Positions 1-6,788 are shown, counted from the first letter of the stretch. The stretch: 8,122 nt of DNA from Candidatus Glassiibacteriota bacterium (GCA_016934095.1 JAFGTO010000469.1:1-8122), one strand, 5' to 3'. Notes: generated by a model not told the origin, from the letters alone. Translations and numbers: made by a program.

Positions 1-1431
1 CGGGTGGCCGCCCTGCCGGTGAGAGTCCGGGAGGATGGAGCGGTGGAGCTGGCCCTCGAGCGCCCGGCCGGTTTCCTGCGGCCGGACAGCAATGGGTGCT
101 ATACCGGTCTGCCGGTGATGATCGGCGCTTTCCACGGGGACTACTTCCAGCCCCTGCGCGCCTACGGGGAGCTGCTGCAGAGGGGCGGCTTCCGCTTCAG
201 CCCGGCGCCGCCTGCGGCCTATGAGCCGATCTGGTGCAGCTGGGGCTTCGACAGGGCCGTGGTGCCGGACGACCTGCTGCGCACACTGCCCCAGGTGCGG
301 GAGCTGGGCATCCCCTGGGTGGTGCTGGATGACGGGTACCAGCGGAGCATCGGCGCCTGGCCGCTGGACGAGATGAAATTCCCCCGCGGCGACAAGGACA
401 TGCGCGCCCTGGTTGACAGCATCCACGCCGCCGGGTTCAAGGCCAAGCTCTGGTGGGTGCCGATGAATGTCCAGCCGAATGACCCGCTCTATGCCGAGCA
501 TCCGGAATGGCTAGCCCTGGATGAGCAGGGTCAGCCGAAAAAAGAGGAATGGTGGAACTGCTACCAACTCTGCCCGGCACACCCGCCGGTCATCGAGCAG
601 CAGCGCGCCCTGGTGCGCCGCTTCATGGCAGACTGGGATTTCGACGGGTTCAAGATGGATGGCGGCTGCCTGGGCATGGTGGCCCCCTGCTACAACCCCG
701 CCCATCACCACCTCCGGCCCGAGGAGGCCTGCGAGGCGGCGCCGCGGCTCTTCGCCGCTATCAGGGAGGAGGCTGAGAAGATCAAGCCCGGCTGTGTGCT
801 GGAAGTCTGCGAGTGCGGCCTGCCGCACAGCCCCTACAAGATGCCCTACTACAACCAGCAGGTAAGCTCGGACCCGGTCTCCAGCGACCAGATCCGCGCC
901 CGTATCAAGCTGTACCGGGCGCTCATGGGCCGGGGCGCCGCCCCATACGGCGACCATGTCGAGCTGGCCACCGGCCCCTACCGGGGCGAAGTGCCGGAGG
1001 TGGAAAGCGGCTCGGATTTCGCCAGCACCCTCGCCCTGGGCGGAGTCATCGGCTCCAAGTTCACCGACCTGGTGCCGGATGGGGTACAGTGGAAAAAATA
1101 CACCGGCAACCGCGCCCAGTGGAACCACTGGTTCGGCCTCTACCGTAGCCTGCGCCTGTTCGAGGGGGAGTACCTCAACCGCTACGATATCGCCAACGAC
1201 CTGCCCGAGACCCACGTGGTGGCCAGGGGGGACACACTTTACTACGGCATCTTCGCCGAAAACTTCAGCGGGAAAGCTCCCCTGCGGGGCCTGAAAAACG
1301 GCCGCAGGTACGCACTTACCGAGTACGACCGGGACGACCGGCCCCTGGGTGAGACCGCCGGCGGGCCGGGAGCGGCCCTGGACTGCAGGATCGAGGGCCA
1401 TTTGCTGGTGCGGGCCGCACCCCTGAATTAG
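1..1431 (+). CDS. Alpha-galactosidase, GH36/clan GH-D, 5'-truncated by the window
   Basis: This is a retaining glycoside hydrolase of the GH27/GH36 clan, expected to release terminal alpha-linked galactose from oligosaccharides. The frame is open from base 1, so the true start and most of the N-terminal beta-sandwich lie upstream; 476 codons are visible where whole GH36 enzymes are often about 700. Counting codons from base 1, the (beta/alpha)8 barrel begins near residue 75 with EPIWCSWGF. It then shows LDDGY (D110-D111), KFPRG near residue 126, and FDGFKMDGG, whose D220 (bases 658-660) matches the clan-D nucleophile in its Lys-x-Asp motif. SSDPVSSDQIR supplies the likely acid/base, best D291 (871-873). 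The last 90 or so residues look like the C-terminal beta domain. Whether it is secreted cannot be told without the N-terminus. It heads a run of four plus-strand genes. Raffinose-synthase-like GH36 members share the fold, so exact substrate is uncertain; the family is not. Confidence 0.88.
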   Translation, partial: RVAALPVRVREDGAVELALERPAGFLRPDSNGCYTGLPVMIGAFHGDYFQPLRAYGELLQRGGFRFSPAPPAAYEPIWCSWGFDRAVVPDDLLRTLPQVRELGIPWVVLDDGYQRSIGAWPLDEMKFPRGDKDMRALVDSIHAAGFKAKLWWVPMNVQPNDPLYAEHPEWLALDEQGQPKKEEWWNCYQLCPAHPPVIEQQRALVRRFMADWDFDGFKMDGGCLGMVAPCYNPAHHHLRPEEACEAAPRLFAAIREEAEKIKPGCVLEVCECGLPHSPYKMPYYNQQVSSDPVSSDQIRARIKLYRALMGRGAAPYGDHVELATGPYRGEVPEVESGSDFASTLALGGVIGSKFTDLVPDGVQWKKYTGNRAQWNHWFGLYRSLRLFEGEYLNRYDIANDLPETHVVARGDTLYYGIFAENFSGKAPLRGLKNGRRYALTEYDRDDRPLGETAGGPGAALDCRIEGHLLVRAAPLN

Positions 1432-1476
1432 ATTGCGGACTGTCCAGCCGCAGGCGGCGGCAGTCGTTATTAAACA

Positions 1477-1526
1477 TTGAAGACTCCCCGCAGCAAGCTG
1501 CGGGGAATGCGCTCGCTGGCCAATTC
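1477..1526 (+). repeat. Palindromic repeat, copy A
   Basis: This 50-base element has a near copy at 6049-6100. The core is a perfect inverted repeat with 10-base arms, 1485-1494 (TCCCCGCAGC) and 1497-1506 (GCTGCGGGGA), around AA. It is followed by a conserved non-palindromic tail ending GCCAATTC. The copy lies between the alpha-galactosidase and the lipoprotein hydrolase and stops 13 bases before the latter's start codon. An open frame from TTG 1477 runs through it into the hydrolase, which would give a false 21-residue N-terminal extension. It resembles REP/MITE-like dispersed elements in form; I do not identify the family. Confidence 0.75.
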
Positions 1527-1530
1527 AGAC

Positions 1531-1536
1531 GAGGGA
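1531..1536 (+). promoter_or_regulatory. Shine-Dalgarno site deciding the lipoprotein hydrolase start
   Basis: GAGGGA lies 3 bases before ATG 1540. It supports this ATG over the TTG at 1477 or the ATG at 1507, both inside the repeat element, and it puts a complete lipoprotein signal at the N-terminus. Confidence 0.65.
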
Positions 1537-1539
1537 ACA

Positions 1540-2682
1540 ATGCGCTCTAAACATTCCGCCCTGCTGCCAGGCACAGGTATCTCAAGCCTTATAGTGCTGG
1601 CGGCCATGTTTTCCGTCATTACAGGCTGCGCCTCGCCCCAGGCCCCGCCGCAAAAAGGCCTGGAAAGCATGACTGTCGAGGAGCTGGCCGGGATGCCTAA
1701 AATAGATGCCCACGCCCACATCATGGAGTTCGGCGACAGCGGGGAAGCGGACTTCATCGCCCTGCTGAAAAAACATAACATGAAATGGCTGGACATCTGC
1801 ACGATCGGCACCGAATGGCAAAAACTCCGGGACCAGGTCTCCCTGGCCCTCAGGTTTCACGGCCGCTATCCGGACCGGCTGGCCTGGGCCACCTCTTTCA
1901 ACCTGGAGAACTGGGGCGACCCGGAATGGGAAAGCTCGGCCCTCAGGGAAATCGGGGATGGTTTTGACCGCGGCGCGGTGGCGGTCAAGGTCTGGAAAGA
2001 GATCGGCATGGTGCTCAGGGACCCGGACTCCGGTTTCGTGATGATCGACGACCCCAGGTTCGGTCCTGTGCTAGACTTCATCGAGTCCCGGGGCAAGACC
2101 CTGGTGGCCCATATCGGCGAGCCCCGCAACTGCTGGCTGCCGCTGGACTCGATGACCACCGAGGGCGACCGGAGTTATTACAGGGATTTCCCCCAGTACC
2201 ACGGCTACCTGCTGCCGGAAATCCCCGGCTACTGGGAGCAGGTGGACTCGCGCGACAGGATGCTGGCCGGGCACCCCGGCCTCAGGGTCGTGGGCTGCCA
2301 CCTGGGCAGCCTGGAATTCGATGTGGACCTGCTGGCCGGGCGGCTCGACAAATACCCCAACTTCGCCGTGGACCTGGCCGGCCGGGTCTGCCATTTCCAG
2401 GTACAGGACAGGGAAAAAGTGAGGAGCTTCATTATCGGCTACCAGGACAGGCTGCTTTACGGTACGGACAACCTGATCGGCGAGACCACCGGCAGCCTGC
2501 AGGGCCAGCTCGACAGGATGGATAGAGTCTACCGCCTGGACTACAGTTACTTCGCCACGGACGATGAGCTTGAGGTCCCGGAAGTAAGGGAAGGCTTCCA
2601 GGTCCGGGGACTCGCCCTGCCGGCCGCGGTATTGAGAAAAATCTACTATGAGAACGCCCTCAGGTGGTACCCGGGCATCTGA
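1540..2682 (+). CDS. Lipoprotein TIM-barrel metal-dependent hydrolase (amidohydrolase_2 type)
   Basis: The 380-residue product is predicted to be a lipid-anchored, extracytoplasmic member of the amidohydrolase superfamily. From ATG 1540 it begins MRSKHS, followed by a hydrophobic stretch and the lipobox VITGC, with the modified Cys at residue 30. The barrel starts at KIDAHAH (H58 and H60, the HxH metal motif). It continues with a strand containing K150 (AVKVWK), H191 (LVAHIGE), H254 (VVGCHLGS) and D310 (LLYGTDN), the usual order of metal and catalytic residues in this fold. The family covers lactonases, decarboxylases and other C-O, C-N and C-C hydrolases, so the reaction is open; sugar lactone hydrolysis is an inference from the neighbouring galactosidase and symporter. 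A second exported enzyme of the same fold follows 106 bases downstream. The start was chosen by the Shine-Dalgarno site and lipobox; upstream codons are repeat sequence. Confidence 0.85.
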   Translation: MRSKHSALLPGTGISSLIVLAAMFSVITGCASPQAPPQKGLESMTVEELAGMPKIDAHAHIMEFGDSGEADFIALLKKHNMKWLDICTIGTEWQKLRDQVSLALRFHGRYPDRLAWATSFNLENWGDPEWESSALREIGDGFDRGAVAVKVWKEIGMVLRDPDSGFVMIDDPRFGPVLDFIESRGKTLVAHIGEPRNCWLPLDSMTTEGDRSYYRDFPQYHGYLLPEIPGYWEQVDSRDRMLAGHPGLRVVGCHLGSLEFDVDLLAGRLDKYPNFAVDLAGRVCHFQVQDREKVRSFIIGYQDRLLYGTDNLIGETTGSLQGQLDRMDRVYRLDYSYFATDDELEVPEVREGFQVRGLALPAAVLRKIYYENALRWYPGI

Positions 2683-2788
2683 CAGCCCCGGAAGGTCAGG
2701 GTCTTGCCTGTAAGGGGTGTAATCTACCATATTCGGATGGCTCCAGGCGGTTTCCCTTTCCGCCAAACCTCTTCCGGAGAATCCTGCT

Positions 2789-4204
2789 ATGAATAATCCC
2801 GGCATTTTTCTGCTGATAGCTCCTGTTTTCTTCTGCCTGGCTCTTTCTCCCGGCCGGAGCGGAGCGAGCGAGGCTTTTACTCCGCCCGGGCCCCGCCCGG
2901 ACCTCTACCGGAAAATAAAAGCCTCCGTGGACTCGGTGCGCCTGATCGACACCCACGAGCACCAGGTTACCGAGGACCTGTGGCTGAAACAGGACATGGA
3001 CCTGTTCTACTGGATCGTCCAGCCCTGGGGGTTCACCCAGAACACCGACTCGGACCTGCTGTCGGCCGGAATGCCGGAGGGCGACTGGACCTTTATCATG
3101 GACTCGAAAAACGCCCCGGAGGAGCGCTGGGCCAGGCTGGCCCCCTACTGGTCGGCCACCAGGTACACTTCCTACGCACAGCCTGTGCGGATCGCCGCCA
3201 GGGTCATCCACGGCGTCCCGGACATCAATGACTCCACCTGGCGGGAGCTCAACCGCAGGGTCATCGACTCCAGGAAGCCGGGGTTCCGCCGGAAAGTCCT
3301 CCACGAGATGGCCGGGATCGACCTGCTGATCCTGGACAAGATCGTCTGGGTGGACTCGAGCCTGGCGGCAGGCCCTCCCCCGGGCACCGTGATGGTCAAG
3401 CGCTTCGATGACTTCACCCTGGAGGACAACTTCGTGCAGCCGGGCAGGGAAGACATCCAGGCCATCGCAGCCAGGTACGGCGTGCGGATCGAGACCCTCG
3501 ACGACCTGCTGGCCTCACTGGACAAGGCTTTCGAGGAGATTGTCCGGCGGGGTTACTACGTGGGGCTAAAGTCCGCCCTGGCCTATGACCGGATCATCCG
3601 CTTCGAGGACACTCCCCGCCAGAAGGCCGAAAAAATCTTCGCTGAGATACTCACTCGCCCCATGACCCGCGAGGAGCGCAGGCCTTTCGAGGATTTCATG
3701 ATGCACCAGGTGGTCCGGCGCGCCGGCAAGCACCACCTGCCCCTGCAGATCCATACCGGCTGCCAGCTCGGCCCGGGCAACGATATCACCAACGCCAGGC
3801 CTACCCTGCTGCTCAACCTCTTTCAAAAGTACCCGCAAACCAGGTTCGTCATCTTTCACGGGAGTTTCCCCTACATGGGCGAGCTGACCGCTATCGTGAA
3901 AAACTATCCCAATGTCTACCTGGATATGTGCCTGATGCCGGTTTTCTCCGTGAGCGTCGCCAAGGAGTGGCTGCACAAGTGGCTGGAGACCCTGCCGGTG
4001 AACAAGATCACCTTTTTCGGCGGGGACTGCCTGTTCCCTGAGGGTGCCTACGGGCACAGCGTGATCGCCCGGCAGATTGTCGCCGAGACCCTGACCGAGA
4101 AAGTGGAATCGGGCTACCTGTCCCTGGAGGAGGCCCGGCAGGTCGCCAGGCTGATCCTGAGGGACAACGCCATCAAGCTATACAGTCTGGAGCGGTTCCT
4201 CTGA
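2789..4204 (+). CDS. Exported amidohydrolase-family TIM-barrel enzyme, long form
   Basis: The 471-residue product has a Sec-type signal peptide (hydrophobic residues about 5-20, likely cleaved near GAS-EAF around residue 28). It then carries an amidohydrolase-type metal barrel: H56 and H58 in DTHEH, K261 in VGLKSALAYDR, H322 in LQIHTG, H357 in FVIFHGS and D413 in FFGGDC. It is longer than the lipoprotein hydrolase because of a helical insert of roughly 200 residues between the HxH strand and the Lys strand; such inserts also occur in uronate-isomerase-like relatives. It could thus be an isomerase or a hydrolase, and the substrate is not evident. GGAGA at 2776-2780 sits 8 bases before the ATG. 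The 3' end is 32 bases from the symporter gene, so the two are probably cotranslated from one message. Fold assignment is firm; function is inference. Confidence 0.82.
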   Translation: MNNPGIFLLIAPVFFCLALSPGRSGASEAFTPPGPRPDLYRKIKASVDSVRLIDTHEHQVTEDLWLKQDMDLFYWIVQPWGFTQNTDSDLLSAGMPEGDWTFIMDSKNAPEERWARLAPYWSATRYTSYAQPVRIAARVIHGVPDINDSTWRELNRRVIDSRKPGFRRKVLHEMAGIDLLILDKIVWVDSSLAAGPPPGTVMVKRFDDFTLEDNFVQPGREDIQAIAARYGVRIETLDDLLASLDKAFEEIVRRGYYVGLKSALAYDRIIRFEDTPRQKAEKIFAEILTRPMTREERRPFEDFMMHQVVRRAGKHHLPLQIHTGCQLGPGNDITNARPTLLLNLFQKYPQTRFVIFHGSFPYMGELTAIVKNYPNVYLDMCLMPVFSVSVAKEWLHKWLETLPVNKITFFGGDCLFPEGAYGHSVIARQIVAETLTEKVESGYLSLEEARQVARLILRDNAIKLYSLERFL

Positions 4205-4236
4205 GATAAAGCGACCTACTATTTCCGGAGCACTGC

Positions 4237-5901
4237 ATGAGCTACGTCGATTTCGGCATGCTGGCGGTCTTCCTGGTGTGCATGTTCCTGGTCGGCTACG
4301 CCCTTTCGCGCTGGATCGACACCGCCGATGATTTCATGGTGGCCGGCCGCCACCTGACCCCTTTCATCCTGGCCGGAGCGCTGACCGCCGCCAATGTCAA
4401 CCTCTACAGCTTTGTCGGCCAGAGCGGGACCGCTTACAAGTACGGCATCTCGATAGTCTGGCAGACCTGGACCGGGAACATGGGCCTGGTCTTTTCCGGC
4501 CTGTTTATCATCCCGATCCTGCGCAGGCTGAAGATCAGGACCGTGCCGGAATTCCTGGGGATGCGCTACAATGTCTGGATCCGCTTCCTGGTGGGTTTCT
4601 ACTGGGTGCTCAGGCTGGCTTTCTGGCTGGGCATTGTGCTGCGAGCGGCGGCCATCGCTTTCATGACGATCGCCCGGGTGGAAGGCTTCCGCCTCACCGG
4701 CCAGTTCAGTTTCTGGCTGCTGGTCTTCGCCCTGATCGCAGTCGCCTACACTTTCCTGGGCGGGATGTGGTCTGTAACCATCACCGACGTGATACAGTTT
4801 GTCCTGATGCTGGGCGGAGCCCTGATCCTGCTGCCGCTGGTCATGCAGCAGGTGGGCTGGTGGCCCGGCCTGGTGGGCAGCCTGCCCAAGGGGCACCTGA
4901 ACCTGGTGCCGGGCGGCGGGCCGTACGGCTGGAAATTCATCCTGGCGGCCTGGATCATGGGCATCCAGTGGGCCAGCACGGACCAGGGCCTGCTGCAGAT
5001 GTCATTCAGCTCGCGGGATGCCAGGAGCGCGGCCAGAGGCCTGGTGCTGGCCGGGATAATCACCACTCCTTTCGCCATGCTCTGGATCCTTCCCGGCCTG
5101 GCGGCCTCGGTGATACATCCGGGGATCACCGAGATGGACAGCGCTTTCCCCACCCTGGTCCAGAGCACCCTGCCGCCGATCCTGCTGGGTATCGTGGCCT
5201 GCGGCCTGCTCAGCTCTCAGCTGAGCACGATCAGCACCAACCTCGAGGGAGTGGCCACCCTTTTCTGCAACGATGTCTACAAGGCGGTGCTGAAACGGCA
5301 GGCCGGACCCAGGCAGACCCTCCGGGTGGTGCGGGCCATGACTTTCGTGGCGGGCGCCCTGGGCATTTTCTTCGCCTACCTCATCCCGCTGATCGGCGAG
5401 AACGTGGTGGCTGCCTACCTGACCGTGGTGGGGATCTTCGACATGCCCTATTTCATGATCACCATCGTGTTCGGCCTGCTCTGGAAGCGCGCCAACTGGC
5501 AGGGCGTGCTGATCGGCTACCTGGCCGGGGTGCTGGCCGGCGGGATCTCGGCCTCAGTCTACGGCACGGACGCTTTTTTCTTCTCGATTTTCATCAGCAG
5601 CCTGACCACCCTGGTGGTTACCCCGCCGGCCACCCTGGTCTTCCCCCCACAGGAAAACAGCCAGCTCGACCGCATCTGGGAGTCCCGCACCCATACCGGG
5701 GCCGACGAGGGGCCGCCCTTCCATGTCATCCCGCGCTCGGCCCGGGGTAGGATTTGCACCGTGCTGTTCTTCCTCGGCCTGGGCCTTTTCCTGGCAGGCG
5801 TGATCAGCGGCTCGGTGAATTTCGCCGGCGCCGGGGCCATGGCCGCAGGCGGCATGGTGCTGTACTTCCTCTCTGGACTGCTGCGCCTGGCCTTCGACTG
5901 A
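4237..5901 (+). CDS. Sodium:solute symporter, SSS family
   Basis: The 554-residue inner-membrane protein should couple Na+ entry to uptake of a small solute, most likely a sugar or sugar derivative given its neighbours. The N-terminus has TADDFMVAGRHLTPF and a Gly/Ser-rich GQSGTAYKYG segment typical of helices 1-2. The SSS signature LGGMWSVTITDVIQF spans residues 174-188, and LLSSQLSTISTN (S326, S327, S330, T331) fits the Ser/Thr Na+-site helix of the LeuT-fold transporters. I count about 13-14 hydrophobic segments, with a polar loop near 480-510 before the last two. Length is normal for the family. GGAG at 4227-4230 lies 6 bases before the ATG, and the context TTCCGGAG is the same as that before the preceding gene. 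The family is clear; the transported solute is not determined by the sequence. Confidence 0.93.
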   Translation: MSYVDFGMLAVFLVCMFLVGYALSRWIDTADDFMVAGRHLTPFILAGALTAANVNLYSFVGQSGTAYKYGISIVWQTWTGNMGLVFSGLFIIPILRRLKIRTVPEFLGMRYNVWIRFLVGFYWVLRLAFWLGIVLRAAAIAFMTIARVEGFRLTGQFSFWLLVFALIAVAYTFLGGMWSVTITDVIQFVLMLGGALILLPLVMQQVGWWPGLVGSLPKGHLNLVPGGGPYGWKFILAAWIMGIQWASTDQGLLQMSFSSRDARSAARGLVLAGIITTPFAMLWILPGLAASVIHPGITEMDSAFPTLVQSTLPPILLGIVACGLLSSQLSTISTNLEGVATLFCNDVYKAVLKRQAGPRQTLRVVRAMTFVAGALGIFFAYLIPLIGENVVAAYLTVVGIFDMPYFMITIVFGLLWKRANWQGVLIGYLAGVLAGGISASVYGTDAFFFSIFISSLTTLVVTPPATLVFPPQENSQLDRIWESRTHTGADEGPPFHVIPRSARGRICTVLFFLGLGLFLAGVISGSVNFAGAGAMAAGGMVLYFLSGLLRLAFD

Positions 5902-5952
5902 CCGCCCCCTCTCCCGGTACCGGGAACCAGGGACGCTGCATTCCCGGAGCAA

Positions 5953-5981
5953 TTGATCTCCGGCCGGGAATGGGTTAGATT
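5953..5981 (+). promoter_or_regulatory. Candidate sigma-70 promoter for the membrane-protein gene
   Basis: TTGATC (5953-5958) and TAGATT (5976-5981) are separated by 17 bases, each matching 4 of 6 consensus positions. This lies in the 214-base gap after the symporter, which otherwise holds inverted repeats and repeat copy B. Transcription would begin near 5988, giving a leader of about 128 bases. The -35 sits in the loop of an inverted repeat (TTCCCGG 5941-5947 with CCGGGAA 5964-5970), so an operator role is possible. The score is modest. Confidence 0.35.
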
Positions 5982-6027
5982 ATCCCTGTCAGCTTTTCTT
6001 AATCCCGGAGTATTTAGTCCGGATCAT

Positions 6028-6045
6028 CCCGGCGGCCGCGCCGGG
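6028..6045 (+). other. GC hairpin in the leader of the membrane-protein gene
   Basis: CCCGGCG (6028-6034) pairs perfectly with CGCCGGG (6039-6045) around GCCG. The next bases are TAATTG rather than a T-tract, so it is not a convincing intrinsic terminator for the symporter operon, though an imperfect or Rho-assisted stop is possible. It abuts repeat copy B. Confidence 0.4.
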
Positions 6046-6048
6046 TAA

Positions 6049-6100
6049 TTGAAAACTCCCCGTGAGCCAAGCTGCGGGGAATGCACTCGCCAGCCAATTC
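6049..6100 (+). repeat. Palindromic repeat, copy B
   Basis: This 52-base element aligns over its whole length with 1477-1526, from TTGAA(A/G)ACTCCCCG to GCCAATTC. It carries a two-base expansion in the left arm (CCCCGTGAGCC instead of CCCCGCAGC) and four or so substitutions in the tail. The arms 6057-6062 and 6075-6080 (TCCCCG/CGGGGA) still pair, and AGC with GCT inside, so a hairpin with a bulge survives. It ends 15 bases before the TTG start of the membrane-protein gene, just upstream of that gene's Shine-Dalgarno site. Confidence 0.75.
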
Positions 6101-6102
6101 CA

Positions 6103-6109
6103 AGGAGAG
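6103..6109 (+). promoter_or_regulatory. Shine-Dalgarno site deciding a TTG start
   Basis: AGGAGAG is a strong Shine-Dalgarno sequence; its GGAG ends 8 bases before TTG 6116. It selects this TTG over GTG 6062, which lies inside the repeat, and over the internal ATG at 6161, which has no comparable site. Confidence 0.65.
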
Positions 6110-6115
6110 CAAGAA

Positions 6116-6763
6116 TTGTCTGCAACAGCCAGGACAATCGGCAGGGAGCTAAAGGTCCACATGCCGTTTACCGCTTTCGGGACCCTGACCGGCCTGGTAA
6201 TCATGGCGATCATCCTCTATGGCGGGGTTCAGCACTCCTTTTCCGAGCTTCTGTTCTGGAACCTGCACCCTTTCCACGTCTTTCTCAGCGCCCTGGCCAC
6301 CGCCGGCATGTACAGGCGCCACAGCAGGGGCGGCTTTCCGGCGACCCTGCTGATCGGCTATGTCGGCTCGGTGGGCATAGCCACGCTGAGCGATTCCCTG
6401 ATCCCCTACCTGGGCGAGTGGATGATGGACCTGCCTAACCGGGAACTACACCTCGGTTTTATCGAGAAATGGTGGCTGGTCAACCCCCTGGCCCTTGCCG
6501 GGATTGTCCTGGCGTATTTCCTGCCCAGGACTAAATTCCCCCATGCAGGCCACGTCCTGCTGAGCACCTGGGCTTCGCTTTTCCACATGACCATGGCCAT
6601 GGGCGAGCGGCTGGACCTGTTCAGTGCAGCCCTGGCCGCCGTCTTCCTCTTCCTGGCGGTCTGGGTACCCTGCTGCACCAGCGACATTGTCTTTCCCCTG
6701 CTTTTTTCGGGAAGCGGGAGCGATCAGGGGCCGCCCTCCTGTGCTGCAGGGTGTATTGATTGA
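6116..6763 (+). CDS. His-rich polytopic membrane protein of unknown family
   Basis: I do not recognise this 215-residue protein. From TTG 6116 it has about five or six hydrophobic segments (near residues 17-37, 51-66, 75-97, 120-136, 145-160 and 168-185), so it is an integral inner-membrane protein without a cleaved signal. Two HxxH motifs begin similar segments: HPFHVFLSALAT (residues 51-62) and HAGHVLLSTWAS (143-154). This suggests an internal duplication and possible metal or heme binding. Further His residues are at 15, 40, 69, 112 and 157. A Cys pair lies at 186-187 in WVPCCTSD, and the polar C-terminal tail holds two more Cys (209 and 213). It is followed by thi4 after a 135-base gap that has its own promoter. 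A metal or precursor transporter serving thiazole synthesis is conceivable but rests on adjacency only; a redox membrane protein is an alternative. Confidence 0.7.
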   Translation: MSATARTIGRELKVHMPFTAFGTLTGLVIMAIILYGGVQHSFSELLFWNLHPFHVFLSALATAGMYRRHSRGGFPATLLIGYVGSVGIATLSDSLIPYLGEWMMDLPNRELHLGFIEKWWLVNPLALAGIVLAYFLPRTKFPHAGHVLLSTWASLFHMTMAMGERLDLFSAALAAVFLFLAVWVPCCTSDIVFPLLFSGSGSDQGPPSCAAGCID

Positions 6764-6788
6764 CAAGCAGGCGCCGCAGGGGTATTAT
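6760..6788 (+). promoter_or_regulatory. Near-consensus sigma-70 promoter of thi4
   Basis: A perfect -35 hexamer TTGACA (6760-6765) is followed after 17 bases by TATTAT (6783-6788), 5 of 6 matches. A perfect TATAAT at 6786-6791 also exists but would need a 20-base spacer. The -35 overlaps the TGA stop (6761-6763) of the membrane-protein gene. Transcription should begin near 6795, about 100 bases before thi4. Confidence 0.7.

Noticed and set aside
511..1401. Minus-strand open frame of 296 codons opposite the alpha-galactosidase
   Set aside because: GC-rich shadow of a clearly conserved gene; no recognisable motif and no Shine-Dalgarno context. The same holds for the long minus-strand frames at 2071-2805 and 4219-4896.
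1447..1458. GCCG/CGGC hairpin after the alpha-galactosidase as terminator
   Set aside because: Only a 4-bp stem with no T-run; too weak to break the gene run.
1..2682. Lower share of AGG arginine codons in the alpha-galactosidase than in the following hydrolase, as a sign of transfer
   Set aside because: A rough hand count on one partial gene; the other genes in the block fall in between and GC content is alike.
2683..2788. Possible promoter (TTGCCT with TACCAT or CATATT) and hairpins between the two hydrolases
   Set aside because: Hexamer matches are poor and spacing is 15 or 18. The GGCGG/CCGCC hairpin has only 5 base pairs and no T-tract, and the CCGGAAG/CTTCCGG pairing that could cover the Shine-Dalgarno site is short and 75 bases apart.
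4767..5750. Plus-strand open frame of 327 codons inside the symporter gene
   Set aside because: Its product is a low-complexity Gly/Pro/Arg/His-rich sequence typical of an alternate frame; the symporter frame has membrane helices and family motifs.
6062..6115. Upstream GTG start for the membrane protein
   Set aside because: These codons are repeat sequence; the strong AGGAG site before TTG 6116 decides the start.
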